Of a stretch of DNA of 64,000 nt, positions 8,408-18,510 are shown in pieces (the first letter of the stretch is position 1; every line of letters starts with the position of its first letter). Location of the stretch: positions 2,976,001-3,040,000 of the forward strand of contig NZ_JACHMS010000001.1 of NCBI RefSeq assembly GCF_014205055.1, written 5' to 3'. Both the position numbers and the translations under genes were made by a program. The notes beneath the pieces were generated by a model. The model saw only the letters and a program-made list of their open reading frames with translations. It searched no databases and was not told the DNA's origin. The DNA is from Streptomyces luteogriseus. GTDB lineage: Bacteria > Actinomycetota > Actinomycetes > Streptomycetales > Streptomycetaceae.

Positions 8408-9193
8408 GTGGAAGTTGTCATCGTTCCGGACGCCAAGGCGGGCGGCGAGCTCATTGCCGAGGCCATGGCCAAGCTGCTCCGGCGCAAGCCGGACGCCCTG
8501 CTCGGTGTGGCCACCGGCTCGACGCCGCTGCCCGTGTACGAGGCGCTGGCGGCGAAGGTGCGTTCCGGTGCCGCGGACGTCGGGCGGGCACGGATCGCGC
8601 AGCTCGACGAGTACGTGGGGCTGCCCGCCGAACATCCCGAGTCCTACCGCTCGGTGCTGCGCCGCGAGGTGCTGGAGCCCCTCGGAATAGGGATGGACCA
8701 GTTCACGGGCCCGGACGGCACGGCGGAGGATGTGCAGGGGGCGTGCGAGGCCTATGACAAAGCGCTGTCGGACGCCGGAGGTGTGGACCTTCAGTTGCTC
8801 GGGATCGGGACCGACGGGCACATAGGGTTCAACGAGCCGTGCTCGTCGCTGGCCTCGCGGACGCGGATCAAGACACTGACCGAGCAGACCCGGATCGACA
8901 ACGCGCGCTTCTTCGACGGCGACATCGACCAGGTGCCCCACCACGTGATCACGCAGGGCATCGGCACCATTCTGGAGGCCCGGCATCTGGTGCTGCTCGC
9001 CACCGGTGAGGGCAAGGCGGACGCCGTCGCGGCGACGGTGGAGGGGCCGATCGCCGCGGTATGTCCCGCGTCCGCCCTCCAGCTCCACCCGCACGCGACC
9101 GTCGTCGTCGACGAGGCCGCCGCGTCGAAGCTGAAGCTGGCGGACTACTTCCGGCACACGTACGTCAACAAGCCGGAGTGGCAGGGGATCTGA
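8408..9193 (+). CDS. nagB: Glucosamine-6-phosphate deaminase NagB
   Basis: 261 residues. It converts glucosamine-6-phosphate to fructose-6-phosphate and ammonia, the last step in feeding GlcNAc into glycolysis. Visible motifs are GVATGSTPLPVYEAL (phosphate binding), QLDEYVGL with the catalytic Asp at about 67, and GIGTDGHIGFNEP with H138 and E143. A GTG start at 8408 gives the standard N-terminus (EVVIVPDA). The dre site upstream places it under DasR, whose effector is glucosamine-6-phosphate, so the substrate relieves repression. Confidence 0.95.
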   Translation: MEVVIVPDAKAGGELIAEAMAKLLRRKPDALLGVATGSTPLPVYEALAAKVRSGAADVGRARIAQLDEYVGLPAEHPESYRSVLRREVLEPLGIGMDQFTGPDGTAEDVQGACEAYDKALSDAGGVDLQLLGIGTDGHIGFNEPCSSLASRTRIKTLTEQTRIDNARFFDGDIDQVPHHVITQGIGTILEARHLVLLATGEGKADAVAATVEGPIAAVCPASALQLHPHATVVVDEAAASKLKLADYFRHTYVNKPEWQGI

Positions 9194-9269
9194 GACCTCA
9201 CGCCGGTGCCGGACAGCGGCGTCGCTTCCCCTCCGTCCGATCCGGCCGAAAGGGCGGCGGCCGGGAGCC

Positions 9270-9815
9270 CTAGCGGCCGAGGCCCCCTGGCTCCAGCACC
9301 TCGTCATCGGCCGGCTCGTCCTGGGCCCGCCAGCCGGCCACCCACAGGGGCATCACCCGGTGGACGACGAGGACGGCGACGAGCAGGGGTGCGGCGTAGG
9401 CCTTCGGGGCGTCACCGGCGGTCCCGCCCGCGATCAGCAGGGTGACCGCAGCTGCGGCCAGGAGCAGGGTGGTCACGCGGTGAGCCCGGGCCAGGACGCG
9501 GCTGCGTTCCGCCGACTGACGTTCATCCAGAGCGCGTTCGCGCAGTTCCAGCAGGCCTCGGGTGGCGCCGTTGATCACGCCGGTGGCGACCATCCAGGGC
9601 AGCAGCAGCATCGTCATCGCGGCCACGGTCCACAGAGGCTCGCCCTCGGCGAGGAAGAAGTGGGTCATCAAACCGCCGAGGGCCACGGTGAGGGTGACGT
9701 GGGCGGCTACGGCCAGGCGGCGGCGTGCTGCCGTCGCGTACCAGGCCGCTGCGCGGCGGTCGTTCATCAGCCGCAGCATGCTCCGGTCGTAGCGGGTCAG
9801 GCGTGTCGTCGTCAT
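9270..9815 (-). CDS. Membrane protein paired with an XRE regulator, unknown function
   Basis: 181 residues with four hydrophobic stretches (VAAHVTLTVALGGLMTHFFL, MTMLLLPWMVATGVINGA, TTLLLAAAAVTLLIAGG, LLVAVLVVHRVMPLWVAGW). It overlaps the upstream XRE gene by 4 bp (ATGA at 9812-9815), so the two are translationally coupled. Such two-gene units, a short Cro-like HTH protein plus a small membrane protein, are common in actinobacteria, but their job is not established to my knowledge. Confidence 0.8.
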   Translation of the reverse strand: MTTTRLTRYDRSMLRLMNDRRAAAWYATAARRRLAVAAHVTLTVALGGLMTHFFLAEGEPLWTVAAMTMLLLPWMVATGVINGATRGLLELRERALDERQSAERSRVLARAHRVTTLLLAAAAVTLLIAGGTAGDAPKAYAAPLLVAVLVVHRVMPLWVAGWRAQDEPADDEVLEPGGLGR

Positions 9816-10060
9816 GGCTGGTTCCTCCCGTAGACCTCGTCCGTGAGCGGGCGGAACGGTTCGAGGGAGAACAGGGCCTCGACCGGCAGGCCGAAGAACT
9901 TGGAGATCTTCAGCGCCAGGTCGAGGCTCGGGTTGTACTGCCCCCGCTCGATGTAGCCGATGGTCTGGTAGTGGGCTCCCACTGCCTCGGCCAGGCTCTG
10001 GCGCGACACCTTGTGCTCGGCGCGCACCACGGCCAACCTGTTGTGCACCTGCTCACTCAT
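9812..10060 (-). CDS. Short XRE/Cro-family helix-turn-helix regulator
   Basis: 82 residues, almost entirely one HTH_3 domain: RAEHKVSRQSLAEAVGAHY (HTH) followed by YIERGQYNPSLDLALKI, then FFGLPVEALFSLEPF. This is the YozG-like class of small Cro-type repressors. It overlaps the membrane-protein gene downstream (ATGA). An AT-rich stretch with GTACTACAT just upstream (10065-10080) probably holds its promoter and perhaps its own operator. It sits between nagB and dasD without an obvious link to sugar uptake. Confidence 0.88.
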   Translation of the reverse strand: MSEQVHNRLAVVRAEHKVSRQSLAEAVGAHYQTIGYIERGQYNPSLDLALKISKFFGLPVEALFSLEPFRPLTDEVYGRNQP

Positions 10061-10270
10061 GTATAAGAAGTACTACATTTGGATGCAGGTTCACAACCGT
10101 CCCGGCCGATGGGCTGCACGGGGTCGCACCGGGCGGAGTGTTGCGGCCCGGGGTGGCGGCTGGTCCGGCTCGACTCGCACCACCGCCCCGGGCCGGCTCA
10201 GGATCGCGCGTCGGGGCACCCTCGCCATGCCGCACGAGCACCCCGGGCCGGCCGGCTCACCCGCGTGCTC

Positions 10271-11809
10271 TCACAGCCCCGGGGTCCCGGTGATCACCTC
10301 GGCCGCGGCGCGGCCGCAGACGCGGGCCGCGCCGTGGGTGGCGATGTGCAGGGCGCCGCGGGGAGCGGCCTGGGGGACGCCCATCTCGACGACGATCGTG
10401 TCGGGGCGGGCCGCCAGCAGGGTCTCGAGGGCCGAGGCCATCCAGGGGTGGCGGTGTTCGTCGCGGACGACGGCGACGATGCGCCGCGGGCCTGCCGCCT
10501 GGAGGGCCGCCCGGCCCGCGCTCTCCCCGGCCTCGCTCCCCGGGCCGTCCCCGGCGGAGAAACTGCCCGTCACCGTGCCCGGCAGGAGATGGATGAGCTC
10601 CGCGGCGACGCCCCACGGGGTCTCGTCGCCCACGGCGATGTTGGCGACGGGGGTGAGGGCGGCGACATAGGGCGGTTCGGTGAGGGGCTCGAAGGTGTCA
10701 GGGCTGCCGAGGCCGGGCGCGGCGGTCAGGGTGAGGGCGCGGCGGGCGGCGTGCAGGCCGATCTCGGTGCCGTGGGTGCTCTCGGCAGGGCTGCCCGCCG
10801 TTCCTGCCCAGCGGGCCAGGGCCCGTACCCGGTCGGCGGCCTCGGCGAGGCGTTCCTCGGGGAGTTCACCGGCCCGCACGGCCGTGACCAGGGCGTCCCG
10901 CAGGCGCAGGACGGTCGCGTCGTCGGCGAGGCCGCCGCCCACGCAGATGGCGTCGGCGCCCGCGGCGACGGCGAGGACGCTGCCGCGTTCGATGCCGTAG
11001 GTGCCGGCGATGGCGCGCATCTCCATGCCGTCGGTGACGATGAGGCCGTCGTAGCCGAGCTCGTCGCGCAGCAGGCCGGTGAGGATGCGGCGGGAGAGGG
11101 TGGCCGGGCGGTCCGGGTCCAGGGCGGGGACCAGGATGTGGGCGCTCATGACGGCCCGGGTGCCGGCGGCGATGGCGGTGCGGAAGGGGGCCAGTTCACG
11201 TTCGGCCAGCACGTCGGCGGAGACGTCGATGCGCGGCAGGGCATGGTGGGAGTCGACGGCCGTGTCGCCGTGGCCCGGGAAGTGCTTGGTGCAGGCGGCG
11301 ACCCCGGCGGACTGCAGGCCGGTGACGTAGGCGGCGGTGTGCCGGGCGGCCAGTTCGGTGTCGGCACCGAAGGAGCGGACGCCGATGACCGGGTTGCGCG
11401 GGTCGGAGTTCACGTCGGCGGACGGGGCCCAGTTGAGGTTGACGCCGCAGGAGGCGAGGCGGCGGCCCAGTTCATGGGCGACCTGGTGGGTCAGCTCCAC
11501 GTCGTCGACCGCGCCGAGCGCGTGGTTGCCCGGGAAGGAGGAGCCGCTGCGCACCTCCAGCCGGGTCACGTCGCCGCCCTCCTCGTCGATCGCGACGAGG
11601 ACGTCGTCGCGTTCGGCCCGCAGCTGGGCGGTCAGGGCGGCCAGTTGGCCGGGGGAGGCGATGTTGCGGCCGAACAGTCCGACGGAGGCGAGGCCCTCAC
11701 CGAGCCGGCGCAGCAGCCAGTCGGGGGCGGTGGTGCCGGTGAAGCCGGGCTGGAGGACCGTCAGGGCGTCGCGGGTGAGCGTGTCGGTGCCGCTGGCGAG
11801 TGTCGTCAT
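10271..11809 (-). CDS. dasD: Glycoside hydrolase family 3 beta-N-acetylglucosaminidase (DasD)
   Basis: 512 residues. The GH3 NagZ-type signature KHFPGHGDTAVDSHHALP is present, with the His/Asp acid-base dyad in DSHH, and the catalytic nucleophile region VTDGMEMRAI follows. It should release N-acetylglucosamine from chitobiose imported by the adjacent transporter; no signal peptide is seen, so it is cytoplasmic. The gene follows dasC by 9 bp in one dasA-B-C-D direction, as in S. coelicolor where DasD activity has been shown. Expression is probably DasR-controlled through dasA. Confidence 0.92.
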   Translation of the reverse strand: MTTLASGTDTLTRDALTVLQPGFTGTTAPDWLLRRLGEGLASVGLFGRNIASPGQLAALTAQLRAERDDVLVAIDEEGGDVTRLEVRSGSSFPGNHALGAVDDVELTHQVAHELGRRLASCGVNLNWAPSADVNSDPRNPVIGVRSFGADTELAARHTAAYVTGLQSAGVAACTKHFPGHGDTAVDSHHALPRIDVSADVLAERELAPFRTAIAAGTRAVMSAHILVPALDPDRPATLSRRILTGLLRDELGYDGLIVTDGMEMRAIAGTYGIERGSVLAVAAGADAICVGGGLADDATVLRLRDALVTAVRAGELPEERLAEAADRVRALARWAGTAGSPAESTHGTEIGLHAARRALTLTAAPGLGSPDTFEPLTEPPYVAALTPVANIAVGDETPWGVAAELIHLLPGTVTGSFSAGDGPGSEAGESAGRAALQAAGPRRIVAVVRDEHRHPWMASALETLLAARPDTIVVEMGVPQAAPRGALHIATHGAARVCGRAAAEVITGTPGL

Positions 11810-11818
11810 CGGGTGAGG

Positions 11819-12661
11819 TCATCCCTTCACTGCGCCCGCGGTCAGGCCCGCGGCCATCTTGCGCTGGACGAGGAGGAAGAGGGCGACGATCGGCACGGCC
11901 ATCATCGTGGCGCCGGCCATCATCGGGGCGTATTCGGTGCCGTGCTTGGTGGTGAAGTTGCCGAGCCAGACGGTCGCGGTCTGGTTCTTCTGGCTGAGCA
12001 GCATCAGGGCGTAGAGGTACTCGTTCCAGGCCTGGATGAAGCCGTAGACCGAGGTGGCGACCATGCCGGGGGCCAGGAGGGGGAAGACGACCCGCAGGAA
12101 GGCGCCCGTGCGGGAGCAGCCGTCGACCATGGCCGCCTCCTCCAGTTCCTTCGGGATGTTGACGATGAAGCCCCTCAGCGTCCACACGGTGAACGGGAGG
12201 ACGAACGTCAGGTACGTGATGATCAGGCCGGTCAGCCGGTCGTACTGGCCCAGGTCGTTGAGGAGCAGGAACACCGGGATGATCATGGCGACCAGCGGGA
12301 CCATCTGGACGGCGAGAATGCCCACGATGACGATTTTGCGGCCGCGGAAGGCGAACCGGGAGATGGCGAGCGCGGCCAGCAGCCCGACGACCATGCCGAT
12401 GACGACCACGGCCAGCGACACCACCAGGCTGCGGCCCACCGGGCCCCAGAAGTCGGCGATGTCCAGCGCCCGGCCGAAGTTGTCGAAGGTGAGGCCGGTC
12501 GGCAGCAGGCTCGGGTCCGAGTCGATGGCGTCCTTGGCGGGCTTGAACGCCGTGTTGAGCATCCAGTAGAGCGGGAAGCCTGCGACGACGAAGACGAGGA
12601 GGCCGACGAGGTTCCAGCCCAGCCGCGACTTCCGGCGGCCGGCTCCGGCGAGCGTGCTCAT
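11819..12661 (-). CDS. dasC: Chitobiose ABC transporter permease DasC
   Basis: 280 residues, a MalG-type permease with six membrane spans. The EAA loop is EEAAMVDGCSRTGAFLRVVF, the site that docks the shared MsiK-type ATPase, which is encoded elsewhere. The start overlaps the dasB stop by 4 bp (ATGA at 12658-12661). With DasA and DasB it imports N,N'-diacetylchitobiose. No ATPase gene is present in the locus, typical for Streptomyces sugar importers that share MsiK. Confidence 0.93.
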   Translation of the reverse strand: MSTLAGAGRRKSRLGWNLVGLLVFVVAGFPLYWMLNTAFKPAKDAIDSDPSLLPTGLTFDNFGRALDIADFWGPVGRSLVVSLAVVVIGMVVGLLAALAISRFAFRGRKIVIVGILAVQMVPLVAMIIPVFLLLNDLGQYDRLTGLIITYLTFVLPFTVWTLRGFIVNIPKELEEAAMVDGCSRTGAFLRVVFPLLAPGMVATSVYGFIQAWNEYLYALMLLSQKNQTATVWLGNFTTKHGTEYAPMMAGATMMAVPIVALFLLVQRKMAAGLTAGAVKG

Positions 12662-13647
12662 TCGACCTCTCCGATCTTCAGCATCTGCCGCATGTAGACG
12701 GCGACCACGCCGAGCAGCAGCACGACGGTGATCAGCGCGATGGCCGAGCCCTGGGCGTAGTCGTTGACCACGAACGCCCGGTCGTAGGAGTAGGTGTTGA
12801 GGACCTGGAACTCCGGCTCGGGGTGGCCGTTGCGCATGACGAACACCTGGGGGAAGACGCCCATGTCCCAGATGACCGACAGGGTCGTGAGCATCACGAT
12901 GATCGGCTTGAGGACGGGCAGGGTGACATAGCGGAAGACGCCCCAGGAGCCGGCGCCGTCCAGGCGGGCGGCCTCCTCCAGCTCCTTGGGAACCTGGGTG
13001 AGACCGGCGCTGAGAGTGATGACCACGAAGGGCACGGCTCCCCAGATCACCAGCAGCATGATCACGGCGAGGCCCTCGGGGCCGCTCGCGAACCAGTTGT
13101 GGCCGATCATCTCGACGCCGGGCAGCTTGCTGAGCAGCGCGTTGAAGACGCCGTAGTCGGAGTCGAAGAGCCACTTGAAGACCGTGGTCGCGACGATCAC
13201 CGGCATGCCCCAGCTGGCCACCAGCACGATGTTGATGAGCACCTTCAGCCAGCCGGAGACCCGCTGGAGCAGCAGGGCGAGCGCCATGCCGATCACCATC
13301 GTGAAGACGACGGCGCCGGCGGCGAAGACGATCGTGCGCAGGACGACGGCCCAGAACTCGCCGTCGCCCAGCACCTTGGCGAAGTTGTCGAACCCGACCG
13401 TCTCGGCCGGCTGGAAGCCCCACAGCTGGGACTGGCCGAACTTCTGGAAGGACAGGGTGACCAGGCGGGCCAGCGGATAGCCCATGACCAGGGCGAGGAT
13501 CAGCAGGCAGGGCGCGAGCAGCAGCCAGGGGGCCAAGGCCCCGCCCGACGTGCGCTGTCCGCGGGGCCGCCGGTCCTTCGGGGGCGGCGGTGGTGCCTGC
13601 CGCGGTGGCGGCACCTTGGCGGGGGTGGTGGTGTCTGCGGCACTCAT
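12658..13647 (-). CDS. dasB: Chitobiose ABC transporter permease DasB
   Basis: 329 residues, a MalF-type permease. A proline-rich cytoplasmic N-terminus (APPPPPKDRRPRGQ) precedes the first span (LAPWLLLAPCLLILALVMGY); the EAA loop is EEAARLDGAGSWGVFRYVTL. It is the heterodimer partner of DasC, coupled to it by a 4-bp overlap, and lies about 70 bp downstream of dasA. Confidence 0.93.
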   Translation of the reverse strand: MSAADTTTPAKVPPPRQAPPPPPKDRRPRGQRTSGGALAPWLLLAPCLLILALVMGYPLARLVTLSFQKFGQSQLWGFQPAETVGFDNFAKVLGDGEFWAVVLRTIVFAAGAVVFTMVIGMALALLLQRVSGWLKVLINIVLVASWGMPVIVATTVFKWLFDSDYGVFNALLSKLPGVEMIGHNWFASGPEGLAVIMLLVIWGAVPFVVITLSAGLTQVPKELEEAARLDGAGSWGVFRYVTLPVLKPIIVMLTTLSVIWDMGVFPQVFVMRNGHPEPEFQVLNTYSYDRAFVVNDYAQGSAIALITVVLLLGVVAVYMRQMLKIGEVE

Positions 13648-13720
13648 CGCGCGCTCCTCGGCGGTCCCTCAGGTCTTGGCGGCGGCGGGGCTCCGCAGGC
13701 CGGGGAGCCCCGCGCGCAGG

Positions 13721-15001
13721 TCACTTGGTGTTGATGACCTTGTCGATCGCGGCGTCCGCGTCCTTGGCGGCGGCCTCGACGGACTTCTTGCCGGTGCCGA
13801 TGCTCTGCAGCATGGTCTGCAGGATCTGCGCCTTCTCGACCTGGCCCCAGCCGGGGGCCATCGGGACGAACCAGTTGGACTCGGCCGCGGTGGCGGGGAC
13901 CGCCGTTTTCGGGTCGTTCTTGAGCGTCGCGAGGTCGGTCTTGTTGTTGGGCAGGTTGCCCTTGGCCATCAGGTCCTTCTGCCCGGAGGAGCCGGTGAGC
14001 GCGTTGATCCACTCGGCGGCCAGGGCCTGCGCGTCGGACTTCACCGGCACGGCGAGGTCGGAGCCGCCCAGGAAGACGGGCATGTTCTTGCCGGACGGGC
14101 CGGGCATCACGAAGTTCTCGAGGTTGCCCTTGAGCTTGCCGGTCTTGTCGTTCTTGGGGTCCTCGGCGGTCGCGCCCTCCCAGGCCGCCGCGAAGATCAT
14201 GGCGGACTTGCCCTGGCCGTAGACGATGTAACGGTCGGACTCGTCCTTGGTCTTGTCGCCGTGCATGTACGAGTCGACGACGTTCTTGAACTCGGTGAGG
14301 CCCTTGAGGGACTCGGGCGAGGAGAGGGAGGCCTTCCACTGGCCGCCCGACTCGGTGGCGATGGCGCCGCCGGCGTCGTAGACGAAGGACATGGCCGCGT
14401 ACCAGTCGCGGGTGGGCTGGTACCAGGCGTTGTACTTGTCGCCCTGCTTCTTCTGGATCTTGTCCAGGGCGGCGGTGAGCTCCTTGTACGTCTTGGGCGC
14501 CGACTTCACCCCGACGGAAGCCGCCACGTCCTTGCGCCAGTTGGCGACGCGGCCGCCGGCGTAGTACGGGACGCCGTAGGTCTTGCCCTCGTAGGTGACC
14601 GAGGCCTTGAGGCCGTCCAGCCAGGCGTCGGAGTTGTCGAACTTGGCCTGGTCGAGCGGGGCGAAGGCGCCCTTGACCATGTAGCCGAGCATCTCGGTGT
14701 TGCCCATCTCGACCACGTCGGGGGCCTTGTCGGTGGCGAGGACGGCGTCGAGCTTGGCGTTCTTGTCGGGCCAGCCGTAGTACTCGTGGTTGATCTTGAC
14801 GCCGGGGTGCTTCTTCTTCACCGCGGCGTCGGCGGCCTTCACCAGCTCCGGCCAGTTGTTCTGCGCGTCGACGGTGAGCCAGACGGTCAGCTCCTTGGCG
14901 TCCGCGCCCTTGTCGGAACCCCCGCCACCCTCGCCGCCGCACGCCGCGATGGAGACCATCATGCCCGCGATACCGATCGCGGCTGTCAGCTTGCGCTTCA
15001 C
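13721..15001 (-). CDS. dasA: Chitobiose-binding lipoprotein DasA
   Basis: 426 residues from a GTG at 15001 with a strong GAGGAGG ribosome-binding site. The lipoprotein signal peptide ends in a lipobox (VSIAACGG, C21), followed by a Gly/Ser-rich linker and a family 1 extracellular solute-binding domain starting ELTVWLTVDAQNNWPEL. It captures N,N'-diacetylchitobiose on the cell surface and hands it to DasBC. Two dre boxes (15070-15085 and 15094-15109) lie 69-108 bp upstream, consistent with the tight DasR control known for dasA. Confidence 0.94.
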   Translation of the reverse strand: MKRKLTAAIGIAGMMVSIAACGGEGGGGSDKGADAKELTVWLTVDAQNNWPELVKAADAAVKKKHPGVKINHEYYGWPDKNAKLDAVLATDKAPDVVEMGNTEMLGYMVKGAFAPLDQAKFDNSDAWLDGLKASVTYEGKTYGVPYYAGGRVANWRKDVAASVGVKSAPKTYKELTAALDKIQKKQGDKYNAWYQPTRDWYAAMSFVYDAGGAIATESGGQWKASLSSPESLKGLTEFKNVVDSYMHGDKTKDESDRYIVYGQGKSAMIFAAAWEGATAEDPKNDKTGKLKGNLENFVMPGPSGKNMPVFLGGSDLAVPVKSDAQALAAEWINALTGSSGQKDLMAKGNLPNNKTDLATLKNDPKTAVPATAAESNWFVPMAPGWGQVEKAQILQTMLQSIGTGKKSVEAAAKDADAAIDKVINTK

Positions 15002-15069
15002 GCCACCCTCCTCAGGGATCCCACAACCCCCCTGGCTCCCCGCAGTGAACGTGGGGCCGGGCCTGGACC

Positions 15070-15109
15070 AATGGTGTAGACCAGTACGGGGAGCTTGGAC
15101 CAGACCAGA
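15070..15109. promoter_or_regulatory. Tandem dre sites of dasA
   Basis: Site 1, AATGGTGTAGACCAGT (15070-15085), differs from the consensus at two positions. Site 2, CTTGGACCAGACCAGA (15094-15109), differs at five. They are 24 bp apart, between dasA and dasR. Confidence 0.85.
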
Positions 15110-15237
15110 AGGCCTGTCAAGGGTCGCGATACGGCCCTGACCAGCCGTTATGCGACCTACATATGCAGGAACCTTTAAGTAAGAAGCCAGCGAAAACCCG
15201 GGTGGACACGGCATACTGCGGGTAGACCACAGCGATT

Positions 15238-16078
<841 letters not shown>

Positions 16079-16223
16079 CGGCGCCCCGCGGCGCTTCCGT
16101 CACTGCTGAGGCCTGGTTTCGGTTGGGTACCGCATTGCGGACGAGGGGTTCCGCTGGCGGCACGCCCTGACCTAGATTGCCTGCGCATTACACAGGTGAT
16201 CACCAAGGGGACGGAGCCGCCTG

Positions 16224-16490
16224 ATGTCGCAAGCCCCAGAAGCCAGCGGAGGGCCGGTGGTGACGCCCATGCGCGTCGTCATCGCCGTCTGCCTCATTGC
16301 ACCGTTCGTGGCCATGCTGTGGGTCGGCTCGTACGCGAAGACCGACCCGGCCTTCATAGGGATTCCGTTCTTCTACTGGTACCAGATGGCGTGGGTGCTC
16401 ATCTCCACCGTCCTGACGATGATCGCCTACAAGCTGTGGCAGCGTGACCAGCGCGCCCGCTCGGCCGCGAAGGGCGGTGCGTCGCAGTGA
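16224..16490 (+). CDS. DUF3311 small membrane protein, symporter partner
   Basis: 88 residues with two membrane spans (VVIAVCLIAPFVAMLWVGSY and FFYWYQMAWVLISTVLTMIA) and a positively charged tail (RDQRARSAAKGG). DUF3311 proteins usually lie directly upstream of a sodium:solute symporter, as here, where the stop overlaps the symporter GTG (GTGA at 16487-16490). It is probably an accessory subunit of the transporter. Confidence 0.88.
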   Translation: MSQAPEASGGPVVTPMRVVIAVCLIAPFVAMLWVGSYAKTDPAFIGIPFFYWYQMAWVLISTVLTMIAYKLWQRDQRARSAAKGGASQ

Positions 16491-18115
16491 AGGACGGCGT
16501 GAACGGCGTCGCGCTCGGCGTCTTCATCTTCTTCTTCCTGGCCGTGACGGTCATGGGCTTCCTGGCCGCGCGCTGGCGCAAGGCCGAGAACGAGCAGAGC
16601 CTGGACGAATGGGGCCTGGGCGGCCGCTCGTTCGGCACCTGGATCACCTGGTTCCTGCTCGGCGGCGACCTGTACACGGCGTACACCTTCGTCGCCGTGC
16701 CGGCGGCGATCTACGCGGCGGGCGCGGCCGGCTTCTTCGCCGTGCCGTACACCATCCTGGTCTACCCGCTGATCTTCACCTTCCTGCCCCGCCTGTGGTC
16801 GGTGTCCCACAAGCACGGCTACGTCACCACGTCCGACTTCGTGCGCGGCCGCTTCGGCTCGAAGGGCCTGTCGCTGGCGGTGGCCGTGACGGGCATCCTG
16901 GCGACGATGCCGTACATCGCGCTCCAGCTGGTCGGCATCCAGGCCGTGCTGGACGTGATGGGCGTCGGCGGCGGCGAGAACACCAACTGGTTCATCAAGG
17001 ACCTGCCGCTGCTGATCGCGTTCGGCGTGCTGGCGGCGTACACGTACTCGTCGGGTCTGCGGGCCCCCGCGCTCATCGCGTTCGTGAAGGACACGCTGAT
17101 CTACATCGTCATCGCGGTGGCGATCATCTACATCCCGATCAAGCTGGGCGGCTTCGACGAGATCTTCGCCAAGGCCGGTGAGGCGTACAGCCAGACCAAC
17201 CCGGCGACGGGCGCGCCGCGCGGTGCGCTGACGCCGGCCGAGCCGGGCCAGTGGACGTACGCCACGCTGGCGTTGGGCTCCGCCCTGGCGCTGTTCATGT
17301 ACCCGCACTCGATCACGGCGACGCTGTCCTCGAAGAGCCGTGAGGTGATCCGCCGCAACACCACGATCCTGCCGCTGTACTCGCTGATGCTGGGGCTGCT
17401 GGCGCTGCTCGGGTTCATGGCGATCGCGGCCGGCATCAAGGTGCAGAACGGGCAGCTGGCGATTCCGCAGCTGTTCGAGACGATGTTCCCGGACTGGTTC
17501 GCGGGTGTGGCGTTCGCGGCGATCGGCATCGGCGCGCTGGTGCCCGCGGCCATCATGTCCATCGCGGCCGCGAATCTCTTCACCCGCAACATCTACAAGG
17601 ACTTCATCAAGCCGGACGCCACTCCGGCACAGGAGACGAAGGTCTCCAAGCTGGTCTCCCTGCTGGTGAAGGTCGGCGCGCTGGCCTTCGTCCTGACCAT
17701 GGACAAGACGGTCGCCATCAACTTCCAGCTGCTGGGCGGCATCTGGATCCTGCAGACCTTCCCGGCCCTGGTCGGCGGCCTGTTCACCCGCTGGTTCCAC
17801 CGCTGGGCGCTGCTCGCGGGCTGGGCGGTCGGCATGGTCTACGGCACGGTCGCGGCGTACGGCGTCGCCTCCCCGACGCAGAAGCACTTCGGCGGCTCCG
17901 CGAAGGAGATCCCGGGCATCGGGGAGATCGGCTACATCGGCCTCACGGCGTTCGTCCTGAACGTGGTGGTGACGGTGGTCCTGACCTTCGTCCTGAAGGC
18001 CCTGAAGGCCCCCGACGGCATCGACGAGACCAAGCCGGAGGACTACACGGCGGACGCGGGCGACCCCGGGGTCCAGGTGGAGCTTCCGCCTGCGACTGCC
18101 GGCTCCGCCCACTGA
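16487..18115 (+). CDS. Sodium:solute symporter family permease (MctP-like)
   Basis: 542 residues with about 13 hydrophobic segments. The N-terminal GLGGRSFGTWITWFLLGGD and the later YPHSITATLSSKSREVIRRN are typical of the SSS family members annotated as monocarboxylate uptake permeases. It likely imports short organic acids with Na+ or H+. It is co-translated with the DUF3311 gene through a GTGA overlap and ends in a strong hairpin terminator at 18148-18186. The substrate assignment is by family resemblance only. Confidence 0.88.
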   Translation: MKDGVNGVALGVFIFFFLAVTVMGFLAARWRKAENEQSLDEWGLGGRSFGTWITWFLLGGDLYTAYTFVAVPAAIYAAGAAGFFAVPYTILVYPLIFTFLPRLWSVSHKHGYVTTSDFVRGRFGSKGLSLAVAVTGILATMPYIALQLVGIQAVLDVMGVGGGENTNWFIKDLPLLIAFGVLAAYTYSSGLRAPALIAFVKDTLIYIVIAVAIIYIPIKLGGFDEIFAKAGEAYSQTNPATGAPRGALTPAEPGQWTYATLALGSALALFMYPHSITATLSSKSREVIRRNTTILPLYSLMLGLLALLGFMAIAAGIKVQNGQLAIPQLFETMFPDWFAGVAFAAIGIGALVPAAIMSIAAANLFTRNIYKDFIKPDATPAQETKVSKLVSLLVKVGALAFVLTMDKTVAINFQLLGGIWILQTFPALVGGLFTRWFHRWALLAGWAVGMVYGTVAAYGVASPTQKHFGGSAKEIPGIGEIGYIGLTAFVLNVVVTVVLTFVLKALKAPDGIDETKPEDYTADAGDPGVQVELPPATAGSAH

Positions 18116-18147
18116 TTCCAGGGTTCCGGCCCACCACGAACACCCCG

Positions 18148-18186
18148 CAGCGGGCCGTCGTGACCACGTGTCACGGCGGCCCGCTG
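18148..18186 (+). terminator. Terminator after the symporter operon
   Basis: Inverted repeat CAGCGGGCCG...CGTGAC / GTCACG...CGGCCCGCTG around a short loop, isolating the symporter operon from the riboswitch that follows. Confidence 0.8.
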
Positions 18187-18254
18187 TCACGTAAAGCTGA
18201 CGCTCCGACACCACCGCGACACAACATCTGGGGGTGCCAACCGAGCCCGGCACA

Positions 18255-18385
18255 AGATGTATGCTCATGCTCGCTGTCGCCGCAGGGGAATCCGGTGCGA
18301 ATCCGGAACTGTCCCGCAACGGTGTACTTGTGCATGTTCCGTGCGCAAGCGTCAGTCCGAGGACCTGCCGACAGCGCGCCCGGCC
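18255..18385 (+). ncRNA. Cobalamin (B12) riboswitch upstream of nrdAB
   Basis: The conserved core is visible: GGGGAATCCGGTGCGAATCC, then GGAACTGTCCCGCAACGGT, and the B12-box-like GTCAGTCCGAGGACCTGCC at about 18351-18369. It precedes nrdA by about 125 bp. In S. coelicolor the nrdABS operon is repressed by B12 through such a riboswitch, so that class Ia reductase is made only when the B12-dependent class II enzyme cannot work. Confidence 0.92.
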
Positions 18386-18510
18386 ACCCGGCCGGTGTGC
18401 CCTGACGTCCGGGCCTCGTGGAATGGGCCGGTGGACGCGACGCCGCGTGCGCTCGTGTGCTGCCCCCTGCCCTCGACGAGGCCCCCGTGCCGAGCGAGGG
18501 AGAGCCCCAC

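Noticed and set aside
10079..12697. 872-codon plus-strand open frame across dasD and dasC
   Set aside because: Low-complexity Gly/Asp/Val product produced by reading the opposite strand of clearly real genes.
16427..18319. 630-codon open frame antisense to the symporter
   Set aside because: Composition is His/Arg/Asp-rich and typical of antisense shadows in high-GC DNA.
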